In this document: piece by piece, positions 36,570 through 48,389 of the stretch | Layout: every line of letters begins with the position of its first letter | Numbering within the stretch: the first letter of the stretch is position 1 | Source: Vicugna pacos | Lineage: Eukaryota > Chordata > Mammalia > Artiodactyla > Camelidae | Direction: 5' to 3' | Assembly (NCBI RefSeq): GCF_048564905.1 | Contig: NC_132991.1 | Span: forward strand, 62,627,501 to 62,691,500 | Length of the DNA: 64,000 nucleotides | Notes under the pieces: generated by a model | Told to the model about the DNA's origin: nothing | Databases searched by the model: none | Seen by the model: the letters and a program-made list of their open reading frames with translations, nothing else | Position numbers and translations under genes: made by a program

Positions 36570-37148
36570 GGTGCACAGGTGGGACTGCTATGCCCCACGA
36601 ACACATGGTTTCCCAATGGCCACGCCAATATTGCAGAGAAATCTCTTGGTGGGAAGCTTGAAATCTGTGGTAAAATCAATCTCTTTCAAAAACCTAACAA
36701 GGAGGGTAAGTCAGTCTGAGACTCAGGGGTTTCCAGTCCTCGAGTACATTCGAATTTTAGCTCCAAATCCCCCCAGATTACTCCTGTGGTCTCACAACAA
36801 GTTCATTGCAAGTAGCTCCTGTAGCTCATTCCCACACAAGAAGAGCCTGCTAGAAATACACAAACACATTTCGGATTCACCCTTTCTAATTTGCAAAGGT
36901 CAACATCAAGCTTAAGTACAGTTTGAACTGCCTCCCTAAGTTGTAAAATGACAGTATTCATATAAGCAGCACATATTTTATATATAACTGGATAACAAAA
37001 TAAGTATTAGCAAAGATTTTGGTCCCTTTTCTAGATACAGTTATCAATTTGAATGGTACTCAAGTGGTTAAAATGTTTTCCAGTACAACTCAAGAAATTC
37101 TCATTTTTCAAGTCGCCTGTCCATACCAACAGCCACTAACACCCTCTT
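36570..37148. other. Unassigned stretch
   Basis: An open plus-strand frame of 120 codons spans 36553-36915, but it starts inside the L2 fragment and has no domain. Confidence 0.5.
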
Positions 37149-37149
37149 T

Positions 37150-37791
37150 CAATTACTGAAACGGAATAGGACCCTGCAGGGCCTTCTCAGGGACAGATGT
37201 CCCTCTTATGTCCCCTGCTTCTTGTTTATAGCAAAGCTTTAGCCTCCTAGGCCTTCTCCAAATTCCAAAGAGCAAATTTAATCAGAAGTGAGAAAACGTA
37301 GAAAGAAAGGAAAACAGTCAAGCAAGACAAGTAATAATAGTTTAGCCATAAAACAAAGTCAAGGACCTTTAGTTCCTCTTCAAAGGCTATAGACATCTCC
37401 TGCGCCATATTAAGTTGTTTTGCAGATACTAAAACCCCCACCACGTGGAACAAGTTAACTGCATGCTGACCACCAGCACATCAACTCCAGACCAGACCAA
37501 TTGGAGTCAAAAAATTTATTACTGAGGTTCCTAAATATCACCTTGTCACCTCACCATCAATCAATCAGAGAATTGTGCATGAGCTGATCAGGCACTCTGC
37601 AACTCATACTCTTACCCTTGACTTCAAAACCCCTTCCCTGAAAGCCACCGGGGAATCTGAAAATGAGCTGCCTGTTCTCCCTGCTTGGCCTTGCAACAAA
37701 CGCTGTACTTTCCTTCAACACAACCTGGCGTGAGTAGATTGGGTTTACTGAATGTCAGGCTAGCGGACCCGATGTTGGTTTGGTAACAATC
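37150..37791 (+). mobile_element. Solo LTR fossil, class I (ERV1-type)
   Basis: The text runs TTCTCCAAATTCCAAAGAGC, GCATGCTGACCACCAGCACA, CTTCAAAACCCCTTCCCTGA (promoter-proximal type), CTTGGCCTTGCAACAAACGC and GCTGTACTTTCCTTCA, closing at GGTTTGGTAACA. That is the U3-R-U5 order of a class I endogenous retrovirus LTR. No internal region adjoins it. The left end is approximate. Probably younger than the MLT2 copies here. Confidence 0.72.
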
Positions 37792-37794
37792 TTA

Positions 37795-39965
37795 AACTTC
37801 CTAGTGCCATTATAAATGGACCAATTCACAGATAATATCTCATCCTAGTTTTCTCTTATATCTAAGTTGTACTTCTATTGGAATAAACCTCAAAACCAAT
37901 TTTCTTTTTCAGAGCCTTTCTTGCCAGTTCTTGGCTTACTTCTTACTGGTGGTCAGCTCCTGTCCATGAAAACCTAGCAATTTCAATGATAGGAATGGGT
38001 GGGTAAAAAGATATACCAGAAGTCATTAGATCTCTAGAGATCTCAAGTTTCTCAGCATTATTATATTCAGATATATCCTAGGGCGCCATAATAATTACTT
38101 CATCTGTTCATTCACTTACTACTGGATGAGTAGTTAGTTACATCATGCTTCAGACACTTCGAGTGACCTGAAGTCCAATACCATGTCAGCTAGTCTGAGA
38201 ATGAACACAGTCCCTTCAGGAGGCCAGCTATTTTCTATCACTTGTCAGCCTGCTGCCAAAGTAGCAAAGATGATGTTGTATCTCTGACAAAGTTCTTTTG
38301 CTGCACGATGAATTCACATGAGAACCATCAGTAACTAAGAGCCGCTAAAAATTCTCTTCAGCCGTTTTGGAAGTTAATGAAAACACCTGTGATTTTTAAA
38401 TTGGGCAATTAAAAAAAATCTTTTCTAAGTCTCTCCATTAAGACATTGTTAAGCAGAATTCATGACTTAAAATCCTAAACCTCCTTCCTGGAAACCATAT
38501 GTAGTGGTTATAGCTTGGATCTACAATTACAGGAGACAGCATCCTTGGCACTAAGGTATACGCAAGCGGGGCATCAACAAAATATTCAACCCAGTAAAAA
38601 GCAGCATATGATCTCAATGCTGTTTCCCATCCATACATGTTTCAGACTTTTTTCCCTTTAGTCTGAACATAGCAACCCTGCTTAGCAATAACCAGGCAGG
38701 ATGTTACTTGCTACCCACCAAAGAATTAAAATAAAATAAATAAGCTAAATTGGATTATTTGACTTAAAAGTACTTAGACCACTGGTTTTTCCTTCCAGCT
38801 CCTGCTGGAAAAACGCAGGGAAAACACCATGCTTCAGTTTAGCTTTACTTTACAGCCTGACCGACTCCAGATGCTAGGATTTTTCTGGAAATGTAACTAG
38901 TTTCAATTAACAAACATCTGGCCAAACATAAACATTATATTTGGGATGCAGGTAAAGGAAAGCACATTCCTGCAGAGTGAGCTTGTTTCCTGAACAGCCT
39001 GGAAAAAGTTAAGAAATCCTATGTATGTCTTTGAGAAGGAACCGGTTTATTAGACCTGTCTTTTAAAACGTCTTCTTTGAGACTTTCTCCATCTCTAGGT
39101 TTCTGGATTGACCTCCAATATAATTGCATGAACCAAAATCTGTTTACAAAATACCAGGTCAAATCCTCTCCCAGCAAACACTAAGTCAGCTGAAACCTCT
39201 GCAGGTCTCCACTCCAGCCAAGGGTTCATCTATTTTAAGGAAAAATTTAAATCTACGTTCAACACGACAAAAGAAGCATCCCCTTGGATTCGGCTGTAAT
39301 AGGATCTGAGTGGCTCTTCCATGGGATAGTATGTCTGAAAGAAGAATTTGGCTTTATGATAGTTGTAAGTGATTCTTTACATGGGAGCTGTACCTAACAA
39401 TTCGGATGATAAATCTCTAGGCTGATATGCTGAAAGTAGAGATCAAACCAAACACCGCCAGGCTTAGTGGGAATAAAAGCCGCACTTTATTAAACAAAGC
39501 TTTTTTTCTGTACGTGTGCTTATTGAGACATCAGCACAATACACTTCTATTCAAATTTGAGACTTTAAAGAATGTAGACCCACCAATGGGCTGAATGCTG
39601 TCCACGCAGGCTGGAGATTTCAATCTGCAACTAGAAAATGGTTAATAACTCATGTCCTGTAAGACCAGGTGGGAAAACATTTGGTTTCTTGTTCATTTCC
39701 ATATCTGTAATATTCAGATAAAATTATTTTTAATCATCAAAAAATCAAATCAAAAAGCATGCTCAAATTCAGAAGGTTAAAGATCTGATACTAATATAGC
39801 CTCCACAAAATAAAGGTTTATAAAGTACTTTGGCACTCAACCCTTCTGTACCAAGAAAGAGTTAGACTGATTACAGAGATCACGTTTGACTTCCTGAAAT
39901 ATCCTTCTCATTTCACCTGTGCGATATGTAGGAGGAGACTGTCATTGGTGACAAATTTCAATGTA
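37795..39965. other. Unassigned stretch, about 2.2 kb
   Basis: No repeat recognised. Frames at 38438-38638 (minus) and 39124-39309 (plus) are short and featureless. Confidence 0.5.
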
Positions 39966-39966
39966 G

Positions 39967-40045
39967 GTGGATAGGTATAGCTCAGGGGTAGAGCACATGC
40001 TCAGCACGCACGAGGTCCTGGGTTCAATCCCCAGTAACTTCATTA

Positions 40046-40104
<59 letters not shown>
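39967..40104 (+). repeat. Camelid tRNA-derived SINE (Vic-1 type)
   Basis: The head matches tRNA: A box in TATAGCTCAGGGGTAGAGC (from about 39977) and B box GGTTCAATCC (40021-40030), with an anticodon-loop-like TCAGCACGCACGAGG between. The tail is (AAAT)n from 40046. Transcribed by pol III and moved by L1 machinery. The Ala-tRNA-derived Vic-1 family is known from camelids, and this is the main taxonomic clue in the window. Tail flanks are too AT-rich to define a target-site duplication. Confidence 0.92.
40046..40104. repeat. (AAAT)n tail of the SINE
   Basis: About 14 units of AAAT, nearly pure. A likely length-polymorphic microsatellite born from the SINE tail. Confidence 0.95.
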
Positions 40105-40109
40105 AACAA

Positions 40110-40645
40110 ATAGAATAAATGACCAGACTTATTTAAAAAATTAATCCAATTAGTCTGTTAGCAGCACTGCCATATCCCCCTGGCCCAGTTCAGTTACATG
40201 AATTATACACATGGAATAAACAACATACAACTAAGAAACATATGTAATAGTGGCAAGATATATTCTTAAGCAACTGAAACACAACTTCAGATTTACCCTT
40301 CTTACTTTTGCATTCATGCATACTAAATTTTCCCATTTAGAAATGAAAACTCACTCACACACACACACCCCACAGATTTCCTTAATACTATTTACCTCTT
40401 TCTAACTCATGACCAGAATTCAAGATGGAGTTATTTACATCAACTCTATTTTCTCCTATTTCATCCTTAAACCATGCTGTTTTCATTACTTCACTGAAAA
40501 ACAAGAATTTCTCAATGTTTTCCTTATCTTATTATCTTTCTTATATTATTATCTGTGTTGAGTGGAACACAATAAACCTTCCCTCTACTTAGAAATATCC
40601 TATGATGTTGACTGTTAACATACCAGACTCTTGCTGCTTCTATTC
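40110..40645. other. Unassigned stretch
   Basis: AT-rich, with a short CA run at 40354-40369. Confidence 0.5.
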
Positions 40646-40649
40646 TTAG

Positions 40650-41290
40650 CTCCCCGCCTATTCCTTTCCTGTTTCCTGGCTCCCCTTCCTCTGCATTCTC
40701 TTTAAATGTTGGTGTTACCTTGGGTGTTCTCCTGCTATGCAGTCTCCAAGGCCAATCCCATTTATTACTTCAACTGCCACCATGATGTTGACAACTAATC
40801 AATCTCTAGCTTGAGCCCATATCTTCTTTCCAAGCTCTATGCCTATATTTCAAACTGCCTACTACTTACTCATCCCTACATGATTGTTCTCAAGATATCT
40901 CAAATTCACTTTATCTGAAAGGAACCTTGTCAACTCTGCTCTCTATGAACTAGCCTCTCCTACTGAATTCCCAGTGCAATATCATCTACGCACCTCCTAA
41001 ACCAGAAGCTCGAGTATCATCCCAGTTTCTTCTGTCTTCCTGTATTCCTGCTTTAGATTGGGTCCTCATCTTAAGTAAAGCAGCCTCATACCAGCTCCTT
41101 GCTTTGAGACATGACCTCCCCTCCTTCAACCCCAAGCCTTGACAGTTCATCTTTCACAGTCTAAATGCAAATCCGATCATGACATTTTCTTGATTACAAG
41201 CTGTAAATGGTAATTAAATGTTTTCAGGATAAAAATCAAACCCTTTCACTTAGGGAATCAGGCCTTTTTTGATCAGATCTCTATCAAGAG
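40650..41290 (+). mobile_element. L2-class LINE, 3' interior
   Basis: CTGCTTCTATTCTTAGCTCC through CCAATCCCATTTATTACTTC, AAGATATCTCAAATTCACTT, CCGATCATGACATTTTCTTG and TTTTCAGGATAAAAATCAAA, then CAGGCCTTTTTTGATCAG, follows the L2 3' interior in sense orientation. No RT frame survives. Confidence 0.7.
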
Positions 41291-41339
41291 TTGTATGCCC
41301 CTACTTCTGGTGTGCTCGCTGTTCATCTGTCGGCTTGGT

Positions 41340-41535
41340 TACAGGGAATTGTTTTCTAGAATCCTGAGTCTCACAGGAACTCTTGACACCCATATGATTG
41401 CCCTCATTTTACTGTTAGGAAATTATGGCTCACAGAAGTTAAGTAAATCATACGGGATCGGATATCTAGGGAGACAGTGAAAAGGATTAGATTTCAGGGT
41501 TCCCTGACTCCAAAGTCTGTCTTATGTCATTTTAC
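41340..41535 (-). repeat. MIR SINE
   Basis: Antisense MIR: ATTGCCCTCATTTTACTGTT, TATGGCTCACAGAAGTTAAG, GGTTCCCTGACTCCAAAGTC. It directly abuts the LTR at 41539. Confidence 0.85.
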
Positions 41536-41538
41536 AGG

Positions 41539-42047
41539 TGTGATGGTTAATTTTCTGTGTCGACCTGACTGGGCTAAAAAGGATGCCTGGATAGCTGATA
41601 AAACATTGTCTCTGGGTATGTTTGTAAGGGTGTCTCAAGAAAACATTAACATCTGAGTCAGCAGATTGAGTAAGAAGGTCTCCCTCACAGAATCAGTTGG
41701 GAATCATTCAATCCATTGAGAACCTGAAAAGAACAAAAAGTTGGGCAAATTGCTGTGTTGTTTGAGCTGGAATATTCATCTTCTCCTGCCCTCAGACACT
41801 GCACTCCTGGTTCTCAGGCCTTTGGACTCGGCCTGAAACGTACACCATTGGTTCTGCTAGTTCTTGGGTCTTAGGGTTTGAAGCAGAACTCCACCCCCAG
41901 TCTTCCTGGGCCTCTAGCTTGTGGATGGTAGCAGACTGTGGGACTTCTCAGCCTCCATAGTGACAGAAGCCAATCCCCTCCATAATCAATCTCCCTCTAT
42001 ATATTCCATTAGTTCTGTTTCTCTGGAGAACCCTGACTAATCTCACA
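41539..42047 (+). mobile_element. Solo LTR fossil, ERVL (MLT2 group)
   Basis: Begins TGTGATGGTTAATTTTCTGT. It contains CTCCATAGTGACAGAAGCC and closes with TCTGGAGAACCCTGACTAAT plus CTCACA, the canonical start and end. About 0.5 kb, no internal region. The subgroup differs from the copies at 6576 and 63019. Old, early-eutherian fossil. Confidence 0.87.
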
Positions 42048-42249
42048 TATAAATCATATATGTTAATGCATATGAAAGTGTGACATCAAAGAAAACTGGC
42101 CAAGAGAGTGCACTTGCTCTACAAATGTCCCCATAATACTTCAGCCTGCTTACTTTTTTCCAAATTTTCCTGGTAACTAAGATTTTAAAATGAAATATTC
42201 CTTTCAATGAACAGCAGTCTATTTCTAAGCATATGCCACCTACTCAGTC

Positions 42250-42480
42250 AATTTAATAAACATTTATTTAGCACTGACTAAATGCAAGTCACTGCAGATA
42301 GCCTTAGGGGAGACATAAAGTGAGAAAGGCACGGTCCTTGCCCTTCAGGAGCTCATAAGCTAAAAATATACATTAACAACTCTGAATGGAGGCAGATGGT
42401 GATAAGTGCTGTAATAGAGGCACTTACAACGTGCTAAGGAAGCATAAAGCAGGGAGAGGTTGATTCCAACCATGGAGTCA
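42250..42480 (-). mobile_element. L2 LINE 3' end, antisense
   Basis: AATTTAATAAACATTTATTT, GCACTGACTAAATGCAAGTC, CTTGCCCTTCAGGAGCTCAT, TGGTGATAAGTGCTGTAAT, then AGCAGGGAGAGGTTG. Confidence 0.82.
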
Positions 42481-42484
42481 TAAA

Positions 42485-43260
42485 ACACCTCGGTAAATGC
42501 CTCTTTCACTGCACACCAAGAAAGCCTTTTATGACCCAAGCCAAAGAATGCATTTCTTTGTAAAATACCAGGGCTTATTCAAGAAACTAATAGACACGGG
42601 CTTTGTTAGCAAGAACAGAATTTAACAATAGAAGCAGGCCTACCTGTGTGTGTTTTCCATACCAATTGGAGGAAACCCATGGGTCTATTTCTTTAAAGGG
42701 CTCTCAGTCTGTTTGGAAGAGAACTGTACATGGTTCTGCCTACAAATCTATGTCCATTCATAGCATTTCTTTTCAGTTCACTAGCGCACTTAAAGTGAAA
42801 CTCTAATGGTCAGTCTTGACATAGGAAATGTAGATTTCAAAGGCTATAGCTCAGGCGTAATCAGTGAAGGATGAAAGCAAATCAGATTTCTTTTCTTTTT
42901 AATTTTAACAAGAAGCAACAACAGCAACTCAGCTAGTTGAAACCTTGATTCAAAGAACTTAAATAACTATGAATGAGGCCAATAATGCTAAATGACTTCT
43001 TCCGTGTGCCAAGTTGATTTATTAGGTGCTGACACCACCGTACCACACTGAAATGGTTAGACTAGAATTTAAAGTGAAAGTACAGACAATTCATATAATT
43101 CCGTCACCAAAGGATCAACTTACAGAGTTTGTCCCGTTGTTTAGAGATTGGCAGTAAACTGGATATACTAAGAAAAGCAAATCATTCATGCTAAACATAT
43201 TTTAAAATAAGGAAATCCTTACTTAATGTAAAAATAAATGGTATATTTTTCACACAATTT
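42485..43260. other. Unassigned stretch
   Basis: No repeat recognised. GCTATAGCTCAGGCGTAATC near 42845 recalls the SINE A box by chance only, because no B box follows. Confidence 0.5.
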
Positions 43261-43261
43261 T

Positions 43262-43672
43262 TAAAGGTTACTTTCCATTTCAGTTATTACAAAATATGGG
43301 TCATATTCCCCGTGTTGTATAATACACCTTTGAGCCTGTCTTACACCCAGTAGTTTATACCTCTCACTTCACCCCCACTGATTACAGCTATTTTGTTCTC
43401 TATATCTGTGAGTCTGCTTCTTTTTTTATATATTTACTAGTTGTATTTTTTAGATTCCACACCTAAGTGGTATCAGACAGTATTTGTCTTTCACTGTCTG
43501 TTATTTCACTTAGCATAATGCACTCCAAGTCAATCCATGTTGCTGTAAATGGCAAAATTTTGTTCTTTTTATGGCTGAGTAGTATTTCACTGTGTATATT
43601 GTGTGTATATATATATACACCACAGCTTCTTTATCCATTCATCTGCTAATGGACACTTAGGTTGCTTCCATG
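43262..43672 (-). mobile_element. L1 LINE fragment, antisense, old
   Basis: Runs from the 3' UTR (ATATTCCCCGTGTTGTATAA) into the ORF2 end complement (TTATGGCTGAGTAGTATTTC and CAGCTTCTTTATCCATTCAT). More diverged than the L1s at 27768 and 55072. No open frame on the minus strand. Confidence 0.88.
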
Positions 43673-43674
43673 AT

Positions 43675-45190
43675 ATGTACATTTTATATGTTTATTTTTT
43701 GAAAATTAGAAATTTTCCTAAAATTAGAATTCTTCCTTAAAAGGAATATATAAGCTCATATGAGGTCAATGTGTTGTTATTTTTCAAAGCTGTCTTCCTG
43801 ATAGGATGTTTACATCCTATAGCAGAGAACAAGTGGGATTTGACAAAAGCTGATGGGCCAGTAAAAGGTTCTGTTCCTGTGAAATCTTGAATCTGCTTTA
43901 GATAGAAGAAGAAATGATGGGGAAATATCCATGACCATATTGCCTTCTTATTTCTTTGAGCCTTTTCTCCTTCAACTAGTCTATCTCCCCAGCATCTTTA
44001 ATCTTTCATTTTCCAGTATCAACTTTGCCTATAGCTTCAGAGATGAAAAGGTTCTCCTTATCTTGAGAGTGAAAAAAACCCATCAGTACCAACCTATTAC
44101 TCTGTTATAGTTGATACAGCTTTCCTTTTCTTTAATTGGAACAAGCAGCTTATAGTACCTGCTTCTACTTTTTTTAAATCAGTGTTTTTCTCCTTAATGC
44201 ATTAAATCTGGCCTTTGTCCCAACTATTGCCATTGTAGTAAAATAGTCTCAATATTTATCAATTATGCCCTCCATGTATAACCTCGTATTTATCTTTATA
44301 CAAGTGATCACTCGCTCGCTGTCTGTTATCCAATACCATTTGTTAGGAGGGAAACACTTCTGAACTCTGGACATCTCCCTTCTACAAAGAGAGTTCAGTT
44401 AATGTAACCCTAGGCTTTGAATTGTCCCTTTACTCAAACTAATCTGGGGGAGGTGAAGTAACTTGTCTGACGCATAAAATTGAGAGTGAAAACTAGGCAT
44501 GTTAAGCTCATTTTCTTCCTGGGAGTGAATCTGCCTGCTGAGATCTTGTGTTCTTCTCTGCTTTCCCATGTAAGTCTTACCCGTTTGGGTACCTTCACCA
44601 TCCAACCCAGATACAGAATTCATTGCGATCAGATCAGTGAGTTGGCATAATTTAAGGATTCTGGTAGAAGATCCATGTGGATCCCATTTGGCTCATCAAT
44701 AGTAAAGCTGTTATTTTCTTTCCTTACTTGTTCCTTGTTTCATTTATTAATTAGTTGAAAACCTAAGTGTAGAAGAAGACCCCAACAACATTTAGTTCAT
44801 GGAACTCTCTCCTCCCATGACACCTGGTACATACTTCTGTTTTTCCTCCTACTTCTCTGATGGTTCTTCTTTATTGTTCTTTTATTAGTTTTTAATAATT
44901 TTTTTATCTTCACAAAGATTTCATATTGAATGTATTGTTTTTCTCTCACACATACACATTTTATAGATATATGTGTGTATATGTATATAATATCTCCTAC
45001 TAATGTTCATGTTTTACAATTTAAAATAATCATTAAAACAGATTTTCCACATCAAAAAGCAGAAATTTACATTGTCAATTACATAATTCACCATCCCCAA
45101 GTTTTGCTAAGAACTTATTGTATGCAATTATTAACTTTTAGAGCTTTGTTTATATATTCTCAATTAAATCATTATCAATCAGTTTCCAAG
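43675..45190. other. AT-rich unassigned stretch, about 1.5 kb
   Basis: Poly-pyrimidine-rich near 44820-44905. No family recognised. Confidence 0.5.
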
Positions 45191-45194
45191 TATA

Positions 45195-45490
45195 CATGGG
45201 AAATCCATATGTGCCAGGCACACTATTAGATGAACAAAAGAGCAATGAACAGGACAGACACGGACTCTATCCTCAGGGAGCTTACATTTGAGAAGAGAAA
45301 ACAAATATTAAAAGTCCATAATCATAAAATCTGAGAAGTGGTATGGGGAAAAGTTGCTATTATAAAAAATAACAGAAGGAACTGGTTTATATCAGGAGAT
45401 GAGGAAATGCCTTGCTGGGGAAGCAACATTTGACCTGAAACTTGAAGAATGGCCGAGGTTAGATGAATGTAGGAAGAAGAAATGATAGTC
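45195..45490 (-). mobile_element. L2 LINE 3' end, antisense
   Basis: TATGTGCCAGGCACACTATT, CAGGGAGCTTACATTTGAGA, GCAACATTTGACCTGAAACT, TTGAAGAATGGCCGAGG: the antisense L2 order. Confidence 0.82.
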
Positions 45491-45494
45491 CTAG

Positions 45495-45732
45495 GATGAC
45501 ATCATAGATGTTTATTTTATTATGCTTCATAAGTGACATACTTGTCAGATGACATACTTGTAAGATGAGCTTTTTCTAGAATTATAGGAGAGAATTTACT
45601 GCAAGTATATATAATCAAATGAGCTCAACAAATGGCTGGAATTCCATCAGATAAAGGCCCTTGGGATCCAACTTTAAAAAATCTGCATCTTTCCGATCTA
45701 AGACATTTTAAGATAGACTTGCATTGTTTGAG
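45495..45732. other. Unassigned spacer
   Basis: Holds a near tandem duplicate of TGACATACTTGTCAGATGAC near 45535-45565; nothing else. Confidence 0.55.
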
Positions 45733-45734
45733 AC

Positions 45735-45800
45735 TTGCAAATGTTAGCCGCTATATATAAAAATAGATTAAAAAAAAACAAATTTCTTCTGTATAGCACA
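45735..45800 (+). mobile_element. Tiny L1 3' UTR fragment
   Basis: ACTTGCAAATGTTAGCCGC, TATATATAAAAATAGATTAA and TTCTTCTGTATAGCACAG match the same 3' UTR segment seen at 13440, 20110 and 54690. Only about 65 bp remain and no tail is present, so this is a leftover rather than an intact insertion end. Confidence 0.75.
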
Positions 45801-45804
45801 GATA

Positions 45805-48200
45805 TTAGATAAACACCATGCTTCTTTTTAAGCTCAGGATATATTTTACAAATTTAGCTTTCTAATGAATATTTGCAATTGTTCACAGTCACGAAATAAA
45901 CAGTAAACACATTTCTCATATTTGTTGAATTGGTATTTCTATATTTTAAACCAAATAGCAATTTTGGTTGACATTGTTAAAGGATAAACTGATACATTTA
46001 TTGTAATTTTGAGTCTATTTGAGCCAAAAGTGATTCAAATCGGGCAGTATATAATCTAGTAAATAAAAAGGATTTCCGAGTTGCTGCACAACATGACAGA
46101 CTTTCAAAGGCAGAAGAAAGTGGAAACAAGGAAGTAATACTGGGGGGAAATGTGAGTTGGTTGTTGCAAAATTCTTTCTGTTAGGTGGTAACAGGGGTCT
46201 GTCAGGTAGATACCTAACTAGTGCTGACCAAGCGGTTTCTGACTGACTGGCTTCAGATTCCATTTCTGGGGGAGCTGAAACTGTAATTAAGTCTTGCTTT
46301 CGTGATTTGGAGCTTAATATAAGTAACTCCAATGTGGACCTGTTGTCTTGTTTTAACAGCATTTAGGCAATTTCCAATGTTATGTGCTTAGGAACAATTT
46401 TAGACATTGGAAAGTCCCACCCAGGTGTCCATCTGATTTCACATCCCTCAGTACTGCCAACTAGAGCTTAGTCCTAAAGGGACTGGTGCTCAGAAAGCAT
46501 GGCTCATTTCCCACAATATAGTTAAGGTTTCAAACACACAGTTAAGAATGAAAAATGAAGGAACTAATTGGACTTGCCAGAGCTCACATCCCCAGTCAGA
46601 GAAACAGGGAAGAAGAACAAAGAGAAAAAACTACTGTGGCTTCGTCTCATTCTAGGACAATGCTGAAGCAGGCAGTTTAGAAAAAGCCTCTTTGCCTCCA
46701 TGTACCCAACATGGAGACTGATGTTGTAGTTTTCACAGTGAAGGAAACACACTCATGCGAAGAATCCCACAGTGAGCGACTTCCACGCAAACATCGCCTG
46801 CCTCACTTTATTTTCCTCTAATACAGGATTGCACAGAGATTGCTGACAATGTCACATGCTATATTCATTTTGTGCTTTGGTGGGCATGATTTGTTCTCCT
46901 GACAGAGCCAGAAATTCCCTAGGGACACGAATGAGCCTGTCACACTCATGGCACTTGTGTGCTAAAACAGACAGAAATGCCAAAGGTGGTGGGGTGGGGG
47001 TGGAACCGAGAAGTAGTAGACCCCGGACCACTCAGCCTTCCTTTTTTGGCTAAATCATGGAGGCGTGGCTGATGTAGGCATCTTTCCCAGCTCATACTAG
47101 GGAAAAATCCTCAACAAAAACCACCAAACACAAAGAAAACCCAGTACAATTCTTTTAAGATAAGCTTTAAAATATTTTGGGGGAGTGCAGGTTGTTCTTT
47201 TAAACAGTACCATCTCACACTGCAAATGAATATATATTTTGATTCCTCCCAATTTATTCAACACCTCTTCTTAAAATACTCTCCGGCTCTTCACCCCGAA
47301 GCATCCCCATAACCTCCACCCCAAAGAGCAATTAAACCCTATCACCCTTCAGCAGGACCACTCAGGCACAACGGTCACTGACAGCCTGTGAAATTGCTAT
47401 CAAATAATCACCATCAAGGTGGCTCAGAGCCCCTGTCAAGAGCAGCCAGCGGAATTCAGCCTGGAGCTCTGAAAGCTGCTCTAGCACTCACGGGAACCCC
47501 ACCTCCTCTCAGGGAATCCTGACTCTAGATTTGCCTTAACAAACAGTTGTTACTGGAACGAAGTCTCCTGGGACTTCCCATAAAGGAAGGCAGCTGCCTG
47601 CCTCGTCATTTCCCCGCAGTATTTAACTGCCACCAGAATGGGAGTTCTGGCTGTGGACGACTTGCAGGAACCCAGAAGGAATGAGTGTTACTGTCATTTA
47701 CATACCATTAAAGAAAACCCCACGGCAAACTGCAAGACGCTATCCAGTCACCCAATATGTGACAGTCCTGAATGTCCTGTGGCAAATCCCAGCCTTGTCA
47801 GTCTTTCTTGTCTGTTGGCACCACCTGGTCTGAGAACCTGGTTTGGAGACTCCCATAGAACACACAGCACATCCTGCTTAGTGCTTTTTCTCTGCCACAC
47901 TTTGTGGGATGCAAGGGCAGTTTGCCTAAGTCACGCCAGTCTATAACCTTTAAATATTGGCATTTTCCAGTCTTCCCTGTAAATGAATCTTTTAAGAACT
48001 AGAAAGAGACAGTCCCCAGTGTGCAGCTCAGCAAGCAGCACTCAAAGCCTTCTGGGCTGGCTCAGAAAGGGCAGCTGTCCCAGCTTCCCTCCGGACACCT
48101 TACAGCAGGCGGCTGACAGAAAAAACCTATCAGTTTTGCCATTTCTCCTCAGAAACACAGGAAGTAAATCAGTGAGGTGTAATTAACAAATACTCACTGG
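45805..48200. other. Unassigned stretch, relatively GC-rich towards its end
   Basis: 46010-46380 recalls an old LTR-like repeat (TATTTGAGCCAAAAGTGATT, AAATCGGGCAG) but I cannot name it. 46750-48180 is repeat-poor by eye. The 102-codon frame at 47638-47946 has no recognised domain and is not called as a gene. Confidence 0.4.
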
Positions 48201-48202
48201 AT

Positions 48203-48239
48203 GCTTGCATAGAAGAGGGGGAAATGGGGGTTATGAAGG
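48203..48239. repeat. Direct repeat, left copy
   Basis: 37 bp beginning GCTTGCATAGAAGAGG and ending TTATGAAGG. It pairs with 48352-48389 at 33 of 38 aligned positions and brackets the duplicated block. Confidence 0.9.
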
Positions 48240-48351
48240 CCACAGGGTTAGCAGGGCCCAGTCTTGGTGAATGCTCTTTTGTTGCTATCTTCAAATTCTT
48301 AATTTTTGAAGAAAAGGATCCATATTTTCTTTTGCCCTGGGCCTCATCACC
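48238..48351 (+). repeat. Duplicated 114-bp block, copy A
   Basis: Runs from GGCCACAGGGTTAGCAGG to GGGCCTCATCACC. It differs from copy B (51393-51507) by two substitutions and one single-base indel. The text resembles an old DNA-transposon-like repeat (TAATGCTCTGTTGTTGCCAT... type, read from memory). Both copies share differences from that remembered consensus, which points to a local duplication rather than two independent insertions. Confidence 0.9.
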
Positions 48352-48389
48352 GCTTGTATAGACGAGGGGGGAAAAGGGAGTTATGAAGG
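48352..48389. repeat. Direct repeat, right copy
   Basis: 38 bp, GCTTGTATAGACGAGG to TTATGAAGG, immediately after block copy A. Together they form a repeat-block-repeat unit of 187 bp. Confidence 0.9.

Noticed and set aside
39967-40045. A functional tRNA gene
   Set aside because: It has pol III boxes but no cloverleaf-completing acceptor stem, and an AAAT tail follows, which is SINE structure.
42840-42870. A second tRNA-SINE start (CTATAGCTCAGGCGTAATC)
   Set aside because: There is no B box and no tail downstream; the match is limited to the A-box-like core.
47638-47946. 102-codon frame as a possible small Cys-rich protein
   Set aside because: No signal peptide, no regular Cys spacing, no splice or promoter context, and no known relative that I recognise.
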